Source of the DNA: Candidatus Gordonibacter avicola
GTDB taxonomy: Bacteria; Actinomycetota; Coriobacteriia; Coriobacteriales; Eggerthellaceae
Assembly (NCBI GenBank): GCA_019113915.1
Contig: DXGM01000015.1
Location: 1 to 64,000 of the forward strand
Length of the DNA: 64,000 nt
Reading direction: 5' to 3'
The notes under the pieces are model-generated. The model did not search any database. It was not told the origin of the DNA and saw nothing but the letters and a program-made list of their open reading frames with translations. The position numbers and the translations under genes were made by a program. Within the stretch, counting starts at the first letter, position 1; the number at the start of each line of letters is the position of its first letter. Shown piece after piece: positions 1-9,199 of the stretch.

Positions 1-140
1 AATCCCCAACCCCCCAACCAATACCCCACCGAAATAAAGAGCCTTTACCTTATTACTATGTAGGGGTTTTCCTCAACGCGCGTTAACCCCGGAGCCCTTA
101 CACCGTAAGAGAATTGCTTAAGACACCAAAAAGGAGAAAA

Positions 141-170
141 CCGGATGGATCAAGAATCCGATCCATCCGG
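141..170 (-). terminator. Rho-independent terminator of the left locus
   Basis: An 11-bp perfect stem (CCGGATGGATC with its complement) around an 8-nt loop is followed, in minus-strand direction, by a T-rich run with interruptions. It lies just after the last small gene (stop at 181) and closes the minus-strand locus. Confidence 0.75.
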
Positions 171-180
171 TGAAGCTCAT

Positions 181-285
181 TTACTTCTTCCCCTTGCCTC
201 CACAAGAGGGGCACGGAGCAAATTTTCCGTCTGCGAGGCGAACAACGCCTTTTCCGTTACACATGGTGCAGATAATCTTCTCCAT
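181..285 (-). CDS. 34-aa zinc-finger microprotein (DnaJ-type CxxCxGxG pair)
   Basis: The 34-residue product has two CxxC pairs, CTMCNGKG near the N-terminus and CPSCGGKG at the C-terminus, which is the pattern of one DnaJ cysteine-rich zinc module. The chosen ATG has AAAGGA upstream; a longer frame to 363 has no good ribosome site. It is the last gene before the terminator at 141-170 and lies downstream of the radical SAM gene. A stand-alone DnaJ-like zinc knuckle could bind a peptide substrate or RNA, but its role is not known. Its consistent context and RBS argue that it is real despite the small size. Confidence 0.6.
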   Translation of the reverse strand: MEKIICTMCNGKGVVRLADGKFAPCPSCGGKGKK

Positions 286-398
286 TCGAGTTCCTTTCAT
301 CCGAAATTGTTTAGCATATGTCAATGGGCGGAAGAGGGTTATAGGGACCGTTCGCGCGACCATCGCTTTTCAAAGAAGTTCTCATGAGTCCTCCTTTT

Positions 399-512
399 TT
401 AATAGGCTCGGCGACCGCATTTCGGGCACGACGTCCATCCGCCCAGCACTCTTTTGAAAAACACATGCCCACAGCTTGGATTGGAGCACTTCCACCATCC
501 GTTGCTTGCCAT
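399..512 (-). CDS. 37-aa zinc-ribbon microprotein
   Basis: The product starts MASNGWWKCSNPSCGHVF and has CSNPSC and CPKC pairs about 20 residues apart, a rubredoxin/zinc-ribbon knuckle. A GAAAGG ribosome site precedes the ATG at 512. It lies between the radical SAM gene (stop at 563) and the DnaJ-type microprotein, in the same direction. It may serve as a metal-binding or partner subunit for the peptide maturation unit; that is inference from position only. Function unknown. Confidence 0.6.
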   Translation of the reverse strand: MASNGWWKCSNPSCGHVFFKRVLGGWTSCPKCGRRAY

Positions 513-562
513 AATTGCACCTTTCCTTTCGTTTCGTTTCTTAAGCCAGCAGTGCGCGCTTA

Positions 563-1648
563 CTACAACTCGTTCACCAGCTGGATTGCCGCAATAAGCA
601 TCTTTTCGTCTTGCTCGGTCAAATTGAGAAGGCCTCTCGCCCACTTCTCCGCTGCCAAGAATGCTTTTGCCTTAAACGTGATCTTGCTCAACTCGCATTG
701 GGCTTCATCGCACGCGTAGATCGACCCGCGTTCCAGCCAGTTATCCGCATAGCAGAAGCTGCAAACGCTGACAATCTCACACGTGCGGCACTTCTCATTC
801 AGGCTATGACAGGGCACGATCTTGGGTGGGAAGTCGATTTCGGACACGTGCTTCGAGCGATCTTCCCCCGCCGTCATCGGCATGAACATATGGCAAGGCC
901 ACTCCTTGCCATCAACGTCGTACGCGATGACACCGCACCCGGCATCGCACGAGCGAATGGCCTTTCCTTGCGATACATACAAGTCCCGAAACGGGAAGGC
1001 GAGCATAGAGCACTCCTCAATTTCAGGATGCGCAAGATAGTATTCGACCAGGCTCATGAGCTCTCGTTCAAGAAGCGCCACGTTTACTTCGTCAGACCAA
1101 TCGATGCCGTATCCCAGATTGTTATGGACACGAAAACCCAAGGAATGCAGGAAAATAACCCCTTCCGCGAGAGAACTGAGCGTTTGAGGCGACACGGTCA
1201 TCTTCGCACGCGAACCCGGGTACTGCTCTTTGAAGAAATCGAGGTCTATGTTGTCGAACGAACCGCAACGAGTGGCATCGTGCATCTGCTTGGTTCCGTC
1301 AAGACTCAAGGATAAGGCGAAGTCGGAGTTGTCCTTGAGCCAGTCTTGAATGCGCCCATGAAGCAGTGTTCCGTTGGTGATGCTGGAAATTGACCAATCC
1401 TTTTTGAAGTCATGAGTTTTTAGATAGCAAACGATGCCCTCGATGGTTTCGAACGCGCTGAACGGCTCGCCCCCGAACAACTGAAAGGCAATGTGTTCAA
1501 CATCGTTGTCGGCATTTAGCTCCTTTTCTATGATACCAACAGCCGTTTCGAGTGACATGTCTCGGGCCGCTTTGCCACACTCGTAGCAATAGAAGCACTC
1601 GAGATTGCACCGTTCCGTGATCAGAAGCGTAACTTCTTTCGTTTCCAT
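563..1648 (-). CDS. Radical SAM/SPASM peptide maturase
   Basis: This 361-aa protein carries the radical SAM cluster motif CNLECFYC (C14, C18, C21) and a GGEPF motif about 80 residues later. The C-terminal SPASM-type cysteine set includes CDAGCG, CHSLNEKCRTC and CSFC, which bind auxiliary iron-sulphur clusters. Enzymes of this build cross-link or epimerise ribosomally made peptides. The start at 1648 has GAAAGGCGGG just upstream. It follows a 47-aa cysteine-containing peptide gene by 75 nt, the usual precursor-enzyme order. The family is firm; the reaction (thioether, C-C or other cross-link) cannot be read from sequence. Confidence 0.88.
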   Translation of the reverse strand: METKEVTLLITERCNLECFYCYECGKAARDMSLETAVGIIEKELNADNDVEHIAFQLFGGEPFSAFETIEGIVCYLKTHDFKKDWSISSITNGTLLHGRIQDWLKDNSDFALSLSLDGTKQMHDATRCGSFDNIDLDFFKEQYPGSRAKMTVSPQTLSSLAEGVIFLHSLGFRVHNNLGYGIDWSDEVNVALLERELMSLVEYYLAHPEIEECSMLAFPFRDLYVSQGKAIRSCDAGCGVIAYDVDGKEWPCHMFMPMTAGEDRSKHVSEIDFPPKIVPCHSLNEKCRTCEIVSVCSFCYADNWLERGSIYACDEAQCELSKITFKAKAFLAAEKWARGLLNLTEQDEKMLIAAIQLVNEL

Positions 1649-1723
1649 CTTCCCGCCTTTCGCTCGTCAGAATGCGGCTGTTGCGAGGCGCCGGAACTTC
1701 ACGCCGACGCCTCGCGCACGCTT

Positions 1724-1867
1724 CTAGTTCGAGTTGCAGCGGTACGACCCGTCGCTGCGTCCGTTGCAGCCGCACAGATCGTGGATACCGTACCCCACTG
1801 TCACTCCGTCAAGGGCCTCCAGGCGAGTTGCCATTGCATTGGCAAGAGCTTCATTGATAGTGAACAT
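1724..1867 (-). CDS. Candidate RiPP precursor peptide (47 aa)
   Basis: The peptide has a helical leader-like half beginning MFTINEALANAMATRLEALD and a Gly/Cys/Ser/Asn-rich tail ending DLCGCNGRSDGSYRCNSN, with three cysteines. A strong AGGAGGAAAGGA ribosome site precedes the ATG at 1867, better than those of its neighbours, as expected for an abundant substrate. The radical SAM/SPASM gene follows directly. There is no obvious double-Gly cleavage site and no dedicated exporter or peptidase next to it; the papain-fold peptidase at 15.3-16.0 kb is a speculative candidate. I do not recognise the peptide family. Confidence 0.72.
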   Translation of the reverse strand: MFTINEALANAMATRLEALDGVTVGYGIHDLCGCNGRSDGSYRCNSN

Positions 1868-1920
1868 GGTCAGTCCTTTCCTCCTGGGGAGCCGCCCTTT
1901 GCGGCCCCCTTTCAATTCTC

Positions 1921-1952
1921 ATTGTCCCTGGAGGAATTACTGGCCATTGCGC
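1921..1952 (-). promoter_or_regulatory. Shared GCGCAATGG promoter element, copy 3 (RiPP unit)
   Basis: On the minus strand GCGCAATGG (1944-1952) is followed after 17 nt by GACAAT (1921-1926), a -10-like hexamer. The element ends 76 nt before the precursor ATG. The same 9-mer is found 77 and 81 nt before two other starts of this locus (17789 and 14895). The leader in between can fold a GC-rich hairpin at about 1887-1909. Confidence 0.55.
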
Positions 1953-1987
1953 TTTGGCGGGATTATGCGATAGCGAGTGGAGTGGCC

Positions 1988-2587
1988 TCAGAAGACAGCC
2001 TGGGCCCCGTTTTGGGCATCGATGCCCGCAAGGCGACTACCGCACACAAATATGCCCGATTCTTCGACTTTAAGTTCTATGTCTAATGGAAGGCTTTTCG
2101 CCACATTGCACAACATGTCGTATTTCACCTGATCAATATGCGTAAAGAAGCTGTAAGGATGCTCGAACTCGTCCTTCAGTCGACCGAGGAAAGAGCAAAG
2201 CGCCTCAGACAGCTCATCGTCCCTACCGAGCCTTTGGATCATAACGAATATCTGAGGTCGACCCGCCTCGAACATATTTTGATGCGCGACCTCGAACTCC
2301 TCGATCGTGCAAGACCCCGCTCTTTCACGAAACAAAACGTACAGAATATCGCAGGAACGAATCTCGTCATTGTAGGCATCCTGCATGCGACCATCGACCA
2401 TCGCATCGGACGAGCCTTCGCACAGGATTAACTTGACAAACATGCCCCGTTTGACCAGGATGTTATTCAACTGGGAGAAGAAGTATTCCAGTTCGTTTCG
2501 TTCCGCCTTGAACTCGTCGAGCGAAGATGCGACGAACAGCTTGATTGCGCCTTCACCTTCCATGACAGTTTTTATCATCTTCATCAT
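1988..2587 (-). CDS. DUF4062 domain protein, domain-only copy
   Basis: About 200 aa. The opening IKLFVASSLDEFKAERNEL and the internal CDILYVLFRERAG strand are the DUF4062 pattern, a Rossmann-like domain usually found at the N-terminus of signalling or conflict NTPases. It aligns along its length with the DUF4062 part of the broken gene upstream (2599-4143), ending about 12 residues after the shared RLAG, so it looks like a tandem duplicate lacking the helical/TPR tail. The start is uncertain: TTG at 2602, ATG at 2587, 2578 and 2563 are all possible and none has a strong ribosome site. Function unknown. Confidence 0.7.
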   Translation of the reverse strand: MMKMIKTVMEGEGAIKLFVASSLDEFKAERNELEYFFSQLNNILVKRGMFVKLILCEGSSDAMVDGRMQDAYNDEIRSCDILYVLFRERAGSCTIEEFEVAHQNMFEAGRPQIFVMIQRLGRDDELSEALCSFLGRLKDEFEHPYSFFTHIDQVKYDMLCNVAKSLPLDIELKVEESGIFVCGSRLAGIDAQNGAQAVF

Positions 2588-2598
2588 TCCGAAGAGCT

Positions 2599-4143
2599 TC
2601 AACAGCCCCGATAGCGTTGGGCTTCTTCCGATCTACCAAGTTTGTTGAGGAAAATCGCCAGGTTGTTGCATACTTTGGCCACGAGAGGACGATAAGCTTG
2701 TGGGTTGGCATCGGCCAGGCGGCGATAGATTTCGAGGGCCTCCCGGTAGAAGGACTCGGCCTCGTCGGGGCGGTTGAGGTCGGCGAGGAGGTTCGCCAGG
2801 TTGTTGCAGGCCATGGCCACGTCAGACTCGAAGGCTGCGGGGTTAGCATCGGCCAGGCGACGGTAGGCTCCGAGGGACTCCCGGTAGAGGGACTCAGCTC
2901 TTTTTAAATATGCTGATCAGCATAAATTATGCCGACAAGATTCTGAACCGATGCAAAAAAGGCACCGTCATCATTCCGCGATACGCCGCAATCGGACAAT
3001 AGACGCTCCCCAAGCTGAGCGGCATATTTATAATCTTTTTGATCATATAAATATGATACGAAATCATACACGCATCTACGATCAAGGTTGTACTTCTCTA
3101 CCGTTCTCGTTACTTTTTCGTAGCATGCGACAATTTGCTTGGCAGATTCAGCCGTTACTCCTTCGGCTCGAAGGATGTCTATCTTCAGAAGCGTCTCTTT
3201 GTTGAGCGCTTCAATGGCAACAAGGGAGGCATCGGCCGTCTCTTCTGCCGCTTGGCGATCGCGGTCGTTCTGCTCTTCGTCGAGCAATCCCTTCGCCCTT
3301 TTCGTACTCGCCTTTCTCGAAAAAGCGGATGGCGGTTTTCGCACGCTCGGTCAAAGGCTCTCCCGATGATGATAGTCCCACAATGTTCGAAGCGGTTCTC
3401 AGGAGCTCAAGTTCAAATGCGTGAAGACGGCCCTTGGCATCTTCGAGTGCTTTGCCAACCTCCATGCTTTCACGGTATGCTTCTTCGTCGCCCTCAAGCG
3501 CGGCAGCCTTCAGCTCGAAGAAACGCCGTTCCAACTCCGTCCGTTCTTCATTCAGCTTCTCCAGTGCGATGTTTTTAGCATAAAACGGCACGCTTGCCAG
3601 ATGTATCTCGGGAGAAGACCCCTCACCTGCAAGCTTCCGGCCATCCACAAGAATCTTCGCGTCTCTAAACTCCAAGCTAATTCCCAGCGTCTCGTCGCGC
3701 GCAATCTCGAGTAGCATACTAAGCTTCACGCTGTCGATATTAGAGAAATAATTGTAGTAATGACCCAGTTCGGCATCCAGCCGATGCATGAACGCAGCTA
3801 CAGCATCGCTCGCCTTCTCGTCGGAGGCAAGCTCCCGAAACATCGTGACTATTCGAGGCTTTCCGCACTCGGTCTTCCGCGCAAGCGCTGTGTTAAACTG
3901 CTCGACTACCTCTTTCTCCGCAGTGCGATAGAACAATACGTAGAAGAATTCGCAGTTACGGATAATATCCTCCTGCACAGTCGCAAGCACCAGGTCTTCG
4001 CCGGTGAGCAGCTCAAAATACAGGCCTCTCTCCACAAAAACGTTGTTCAGGCTGGTGAAAAATCCTCCCAGCTCATCGCGCTCTTCTGTAAGCTCATTGA
4101 GCGATGCCGAGAGAAACACCCTGACGATGCGTTTTATTTCCAT
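2599..4143 (-). pseudogene. DUF4062-helical-TPR protein broken by two frameshifts
   Basis: The first segment (4143 to about 3297) encodes DUF4062 (IVRVFLSASLNELTEERDEL) and a charged helical region. One extra base in a GGG run (+ strand CCC at 3296-3298) throws it out of frame; removing it continues as EKAKGLLDEEQND into the segment ending at 2904. A second shift at 2905-2912 reads a TAA; restoring one T in the TTT run gives HILKRAESLYRESLGAY and continues into two TPR units (ACNNLANLLADLNRPDEAESFYREAL) that stop at 2599. The intact protein would be about 515 aa. Both lesions are homopolymer indels, so real decay, phase variation or sequencing error are all possible. Confidence 0.7.
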
Positions 4144-4156
4144 GATCAGCCCCTTC

Positions 4157-5701
4157 TCATGACCCGATGCTCAAAAGAGGGTCATACCTTATGTCGCACA
4201 CAACCAGCCCGGCCTCTTCAAGATAGCCTATCATCCCCCGCGCCGTCTCGAGGTCGTATTTCTGAAGCCCCTTTTCGCAAAGCTGAGGCCAATCTAGGAG
4301 AAACCTGTTTGTAGGAGGGTCGGCTTCCTCGTCCGTGTATTCGCCGTACACCCACCCCTCTGCTTCATGGAGAGCCATCCAATGCGCATGCTCAGTCATG
4401 GCAACCCACTCAACTTCGTCGTCGTCCAGCTTGGTCACCAACCTAAAGCCCTCGTCGCATCTGTCCTTTGGAGCAAGCCGATATCCCAGTTCTTCCACAT
4501 ACCCCTGAAAATCGCACGCTTGGCGGAGACCTTGCCGAATCTTGATGCCCCTTTGGCTCATGAAATCCTCCAGGGTATCGTCACGTGTTGCGTCCTTCAA
4601 TTTCACCTCGTTGTAATGTTTGTGACACACCAAGGCAATATCGAGAGCTCGTTTGTTCAGAATGTATTCGGGATCCCTCTCGAGGCGCACCCTGTCAACT
4701 CCGTCTACGTAACCGCCACGATTCGCCAATTCCGCCGCTTTAAGATCCAGCTCGGTTGCACCTTTCCCTATTTTCTCCAGTCCCGCAGCCCGAGCCAACG
4801 CGTCAAGGTGCTTGTTGGTTATCGCAAAATCCAAAAAGCGCTTATCACCCACTTTGAAAAACTCCATACCCGGAAGCTTGAGTGCCTCATCGATATCCTC
4901 CTCACGCAGCTCCGAGACGGTTTTACCCGTCGTGAGGCACGCGACCAGCAGACAAAGAAATCCTTGGTCGATGGTTCGGTTCGACGCAGATCTATCCTCA
5001 AGTCCCTTGTTCTGTGCATAAGTTTGGAAGAGCGCCTTATAGTACGGAGCAGAAGACACGCTTGGAGGACGCTCGATTGCCGCACGCATGGACTCGAAAT
5101 CAACCAGCGAAGCACGCAGATCAGCGCAATTCGGACCGTACGCCTGCACGCAAATGTTACTGGGTTTTAAATCGAGATAGAAGAGGGTCTTATCATGCAG
5201 GTTCTTTAGGGCCGCAGTTATGTCGAAGAGGATCTTGGCAACCTGCCGTTTCCTCTCTTCGCTTTCCACCTCGCACAAAGCGATGGGCGCTCCTTCTCCA
5301 AAAAGGCAAGGAGCCTCTCCACCCGCCAACATATCGCTCAGGCTCACGCCCAGATATTCCTCGATAATATAGCAGCGCTCCGGGCCTTGCGGCCCCTCCA
5401 AAATATCTGGACCTTTGCCGGTTGCCAGAATCCGCGGACCAACCTTGACCGCGTTCGCCTGTTCAAGACACCCAAGCTCCTCTTTGAAATGAGAGTAGCT
5501 GGAAAAATAGGTGAGCCACACGGGTGCTTCTGTCACATCGTCTCCGTAGCCACTTTTATATACCGCCTTACATGAGTGCTTTCGCTCCGAAGACTTAACC
5601 AAACGCGGCCGATTAGCATCTTTGGCATCGTGAAGCCGGATGGAGAACCGCTTCAGTTGAGAATTCGCAAGGAAGTCCTCCGTATTCGACTCCGTACACA
5701 T
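4157..5701 (-). CDS. Protein kinase-like domain fused to a RyR domain
   Basis: The 514-aa protein has a kinase core: catalytic loop LDLKPSN with D177 and the metal-binding VDFES with D201 in place of DFG. The Lys/Glu of the N-lobe are not obvious. After a helical linker, residues about 440-510 read EHAHWMALHEAEGWVYGEYTDEEADPPTN, cut here into its hallmark pieces (EHxxW, GWxYG), followed by a WPQL helix, which is the RyR repeat known from ryanodine receptors and bacterial conflict proteins. It is separated by 9 nt from the 894-aa gene upstream and 13 nt from the DUF4062 gene. With the PP2C gene nearby it may form a phosphorylation switch. Confidence 0.75.
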   Translation of the reverse strand: MCTESNTEDFLANSQLKRFSIRLHDAKDANRPRLVKSSERKHSCKAVYKSGYGDDVTEAPVWLTYFSSYSHFKEELGCLEQANAVKVGPRILATGKGPDILEGPQGPERCYIIEEYLGVSLSDMLAGGEAPCLFGEGAPIALCEVESEERKRQVAKILFDITAALKNLHDKTLFYLDLKPSNICVQAYGPNCADLRASLVDFESMRAAIERPPSVSSAPYYKALFQTYAQNKGLEDRSASNRTIDQGFLCLLVACLTTGKTVSELREEDIDEALKLPGMEFFKVGDKRFLDFAITNKHLDALARAAGLEKIGKGATELDLKAAELANRGGYVDGVDRVRLERDPEYILNKRALDIALVCHKHYNEVKLKDATRDDTLEDFMSQRGIKIRQGLRQACDFQGYVEELGYRLAPKDRCDEGFRLVTKLDDDEVEWVAMTEHAHWMALHEAEGWVYGEYTDEEADPPTNRFLLDWPQLCEKGLQKYDLETARGMIGYLEEAGLVVCDIRYDPLLSIGS

Positions 5702-5710
5702 CGCATTCCC

Positions 5711-8395
5711 CTACCTGATCTCGACACGAGCGCAACCTGCAACCACAATCACATCACCGCGATGGACGCGCAGCTTGTTGCTTTCAACCCATTCACACGT
5801 TTGAGCATAGTGAGGCTTCTCGTATCTTCTGAGAAGATCTTTGACTTTTTTCTCGCTTGGAGAATTCACAAGCAAATACGCCTTATCAGCTTCGGCTCGT
5901 ATCACCAAAATCCCTGTATGGGAGTCATAAGACCGGATTACAAGAGGTCTATCCTCTTCGGCGTCAAGGTACAAGGCAAAATGGCGCGTGCTGATCACCC
6001 GCTTCGTCGACAATCCTGGACCCATTGCGAAAAAGGCCGCACTCTCTTGCTCTCTGAATGCACCCAAAGCCTTATGCACGAAGCCCTTGAGTAAATCGCA
6101 GTCTAGCGTCTTTGCAGATTCTTTGGCCCATGCAGATAAACAGGACGCAAGCAAGCTCCAAATCTTTGCAAAGTAAAGCCCTTTAGACGTTTCGTCGCAT
6201 GCAGCAATCGGACCGCAGAAGGATTCAATCGACACAACCATGTCCTGCAACAGCAAGGACTGTTCGACGATTTTCGTGTCTCGGTGCCAATCGCCGGTCA
6301 GATCTTTGAGGGCGATAACCTCTTGATTATAGAATTGTGAAAGTTCGCTGCCTGAACCTTTGTACAGGTTTTTCTGAATATCCCTTTTCAGCTTCAGTTT
6401 GTCCAACCCAAACTCTTCGATAAACTCATCGCAGGCACGCTCCACGAACAATACCACGGTCTTATCAGGATTCAGCTCTCTGTTCGCGGTGCTCTTAACT
6501 AACAGCCCCTGACGATGCCAAGCATAATAACCTTCACAACTCTCACCAACTTGAGGTGAAAACTGCCTCGTGAAATGAGCTTTCAATGCCTCAGCAAGAA
6601 TGTCCATGTACTCTTCGCTGTTGTCTCTAACAGGGGCAAAACCCTCTTTCTTCTCCTTTGAGAGAATTCCCTGTGCATTTCGATACAACGGCTTTCTACG
6701 CTTTACGGCATCTTGAAACGCTTTGTCAATAAACTTGTACCGTTCTGAAGTGCCGAAGAAACCATCCACTCGCGTCTCGATCCTGCGACCCAAGCAGCTC
6801 TCTGACCAAATGGGCGAAAAGAATCTATCGACGCTTTTTAGCAGCCCTTCCTCCAAACCCAACCAGCTATCAGGCTCGTAAAAACAGCCGAACAGCTGAA
6901 GGGGAATAGGCCACTCTGGCCGTCTACCGGCTAAAGGCTTGTCCGGAAACGACAGTCTAATAGGAGTAACAGGCTTCTCATCGGCTTGATCTGAACAGGT
7001 TATGCCCACCGGGAGGCATCCCGCACCTAAAGGCTCATTAGTCATTCGGGGCAAGAAATCTGAAGTGGTCGATGTGGTCTTGTCTTCGTTAAATCGCAAA
7101 CTACGACCTACGCCGATCAAACTAGCTATGTAGATGTTGAACAACATGTTCGCCTTATGGATGACCACGTCGGGAAGCTTAAGACTCTCAAAATCCCAAT
7201 AGAGCTCCTCGATGGTAGACTCCCTCAGCTTAGCGCGTAGCCCTTCATCAACGATCCAATTTGAATTACCCGCTCGCACCGATCGTTCCGCGCAATTGAG
7301 ATACTGGGATCGCTCTTCGTTGGTGCAGCGCCGATAATCGCTGATCAAATCCGTATTCTGCGGGTAATTCTGCTGGAAAATATTGCACAAATACGCGAGC
7401 AGGCTTGGATAATCTGAGCCGAGTCCCTCTGCGTCAAACCAGTATTCCAACTCCCAAAGATCCTCCCCATCCGCACAAGCAACGAACAGCTCGTCCTCAT
7501 ACCACCACAGCGGATCCCAGAGTCGGCTTCCGAAAAAATTGCATGCTGAATCTTTTGTTTTGATCACGGGAATTCGCTGCTCGTCTTCGAGTTCCCAACA
7601 TTCTCGCATCTGGTCAATCATTAATTTTATCTGCCTCAAACACCCTTCACTGCGCTTAAACTCGTGAAGGCTTTCGATAAGCTCGCCCCGGGTGTACTCG
7701 TCGAGCAATCTATCGGCTCCCTCCACGCCGACAAGCTCCTTCTTCCTGTTTTCAAAAAGCTCATCTTTCCGCTTTTGAACAAGATGAGCGTGGTAGCGCG
7801 ACACAAACTCATCGAGAGTAACGTACTCCCATTCCTTCCAACAATCCTGTTTTGCCACCCAAAGGGGAATGAGCTTTTTGAACGCTTGTAGCATGTATTC
7901 CTGGTCGGCTTCAGTATGGGTTGCATCGGAAACTAGCTGTTCGTAAAAGTTGATATCCTTCTGCATCCTTTTAAGGAAGACCGTCTCAGGAGAGTTCTCT
8001 GCGTACTCCCAGCTATCCTCAGCCAAACTTTCATCGATAATGTCCGAAAAACTCTTTCCACTCTTTTTATGTCTCGTAGCAGGGATAAAATATGCTTCAG
8101 AGAACTTTTTAGCCACCTCACTATCGCTCTCCTTAAGCTCCCCCTGTATAGGAGCGGTATTAAAGCTGAGCGCCGTCAGTTTTCTCAACACTTCTTCGCA
8201 CCCCTCAGGCGCATGTGGAGTTTGCATGAAGTGGAGGAAGTTGCAGAGCGCATGATCTACAAGATGCACCCCGCGCAGATCTCCGACTCGAAGCCGCCCA
8301 AAAAGCAAATCCGACGGGGATCTGCCTCCTTGTTCTTCCCTCCCTTGAAGAAGATCATTGAGAGCTTTTTCCAAAGCTGAAAGACATGACGGCAT
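5711..8395 (-). CDS. 894-aa protein of unknown function
   Basis: A large soluble protein without signal peptide or membrane segments. It is rich in charged helices and tryptophan clusters (WVAKQDCWKEWEYVTLDEF, DPLWWYEDELF). The last 100 residues look beta-rich (TRHFALYLDAEEDRPLVIRS, VHRGDVIVVAGC). A GGGGG ribosome site precedes the ATG. It sits between PP2C and the kinase-RyR gene with short gaps, so it is part of the same transcript and might be the kinase/phosphatase substrate, an adaptor or the effector. I recognise no domain and assign no function. Confidence 0.8.
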   Translation of the reverse strand: MPSCLSALEKALNDLLQGREEQGGRSPSDLLFGRLRVGDLRGVHLVDHALCNFLHFMQTPHAPEGCEEVLRKLTALSFNTAPIQGELKESDSEVAKKFSEAYFIPATRHKKSGKSFSDIIDESLAEDSWEYAENSPETVFLKRMQKDINFYEQLVSDATHTEADQEYMLQAFKKLIPLWVAKQDCWKEWEYVTLDEFVSRYHAHLVQKRKDELFENRKKELVGVEGADRLLDEYTRGELIESLHEFKRSEGCLRQIKLMIDQMRECWELEDEQRIPVIKTKDSACNFFGSRLWDPLWWYEDELFVACADGEDLWELEYWFDAEGLGSDYPSLLAYLCNIFQQNYPQNTDLISDYRRCTNEERSQYLNCAERSVRAGNSNWIVDEGLRAKLRESTIEELYWDFESLKLPDVVIHKANMLFNIYIASLIGVGRSLRFNEDKTTSTTSDFLPRMTNEPLGAGCLPVGITCSDQADEKPVTPIRLSFPDKPLAGRRPEWPIPLQLFGCFYEPDSWLGLEEGLLKSVDRFFSPIWSESCLGRRIETRVDGFFGTSERYKFIDKAFQDAVKRRKPLYRNAQGILSKEKKEGFAPVRDNSEEYMDILAEALKAHFTRQFSPQVGESCEGYYAWHRQGLLVKSTANRELNPDKTVVLFVERACDEFIEEFGLDKLKLKRDIQKNLYKGSGSELSQFYNQEVIALKDLTGDWHRDTKIVEQSLLLQDMVVSIESFCGPIAACDETSKGLYFAKIWSLLASCLSAWAKESAKTLDCDLLKGFVHKALGAFREQESAAFFAMGPGLSTKRVISTRHFALYLDAEEDRPLVIRSYDSHTGILVIRAEADKAYLLVNSPSEKKVKDLLRRYEKPHYAQTCEWVESNKLRVHRGDVIVVAGCARVEIR

Positions 8396-8432
8396 AGCGA
8401 AACCCCCTTAAACGGAAAACTGACCAAAAAGA

Positions 8433-9149
8433 TTATACCTCGTTATTCATCGAAGGGTTTAACCGGCATGCTAACACGCTCGCATCGTCAGGGGTCATGC
8501 GCAACAGTGCTTGGTTCATAATCTCAAGTATCGAAGACTCAAGCGAATCATTTTGCTCGACCACTGAAGTCAGCTCTTTCGGTGAAACGTAACGCCAGGC
8601 TCCATCGGTCATGACGATTAGGGTAGAATCATTGTCGAGCTGGAGGTACCCTGACGCGAACTTATCTTGGACGCCTTTCGAATTCCCCAAGTAATCAGTT
8701 AACCGGAAACCTTTACAGTGTGGTTTCAGCAGTTCGGTAACCCGCCCGTTCGACACCGCCCACGCAACTACATCTCCTCGAGACGAATATTCAATTATAC
8801 CGTCTTCAAGAAATCTTAATCCCAGGCCTGCCGCACCTCCATGCTCACCCAACACATGCTCTTCCACAGATGCCGCAGCTTTCGACGCTTCTTCGATGGC
8901 CCTACTCGCACTGAGGCCCCTGCCTAGAGCTGAAACACCTACATGGGCAGCAGCTGATGCAAACAGAGCACCCGCCCGACACCCTCCCATACCGTCCACC
9001 ACGAACACACCCGAGCCGTCTTTCGACGCTAAGGTGATATCCTCGTTTTCAGCTCCTTTGCGCCGAAGCGTAGCGTACGCAACCTCGAAATTATTTTGCA
9101 CGGAGATCGTCTGGCTTTCCACCCAGCATCCCCGAGGATTCTCCATCAT
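8433..9149 (-). CDS. PP2C-family Ser/Thr protein phosphatase
   Basis: About 238 aa, the size of a bare PP2C catalytic domain. The metal-binding motifs are present: NEDI near residue 35, VVDGMGG about 20 residues on, MTDGAWR and DDASVL near the C-terminus. There is no membrane or sensor domain. The ATG at 9149 (or 9146) is preceded by AAAGGA; upstream in-frame codons lack a ribosome site. It would remove phosphates added by the kinase-RyR protein encoded two genes downstream. Confidence 0.87.
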   Translation of the reverse strand: MMENPRGCWVESQTISVQNNFEVAYATLRRKGAENEDITLASKDGSGVFVVDGMGGCRAGALFASAAAHVGVSALGRGLSASRAIEEASKAAASVEEHVLGEHGGAAGLGLRFLEDGIIEYSSRGDVVAWAVSNGRVTELLKPHCKGFRLTDYLGNSKGVQDKFASGYLQLDNDSTLIVMTDGAWRYVSPKELTSVVEQNDSLESSILEIMNQALLRMTPDDASVLACRLNPSMNNEV

Positions 9150-9199
9150 GAATTTCATTCCTTTCAAACAGCCGTCGCCAAAGCGACGACGCAATCCGA

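Noticed and set aside
1..140. Possible end of the locus or attachment site
   Set aside because: C-rich sequence without repeats that match the other side of the island; no evidence for an att site.
2900..2915. Programmed -1 frameshift in the DUF4062-TPR gene
   Set aside because: ATTTAAAAAG is not a slippery heptamer in the zero frame and a second, +1-type lesion exists upstream; homopolymer indels explain both.
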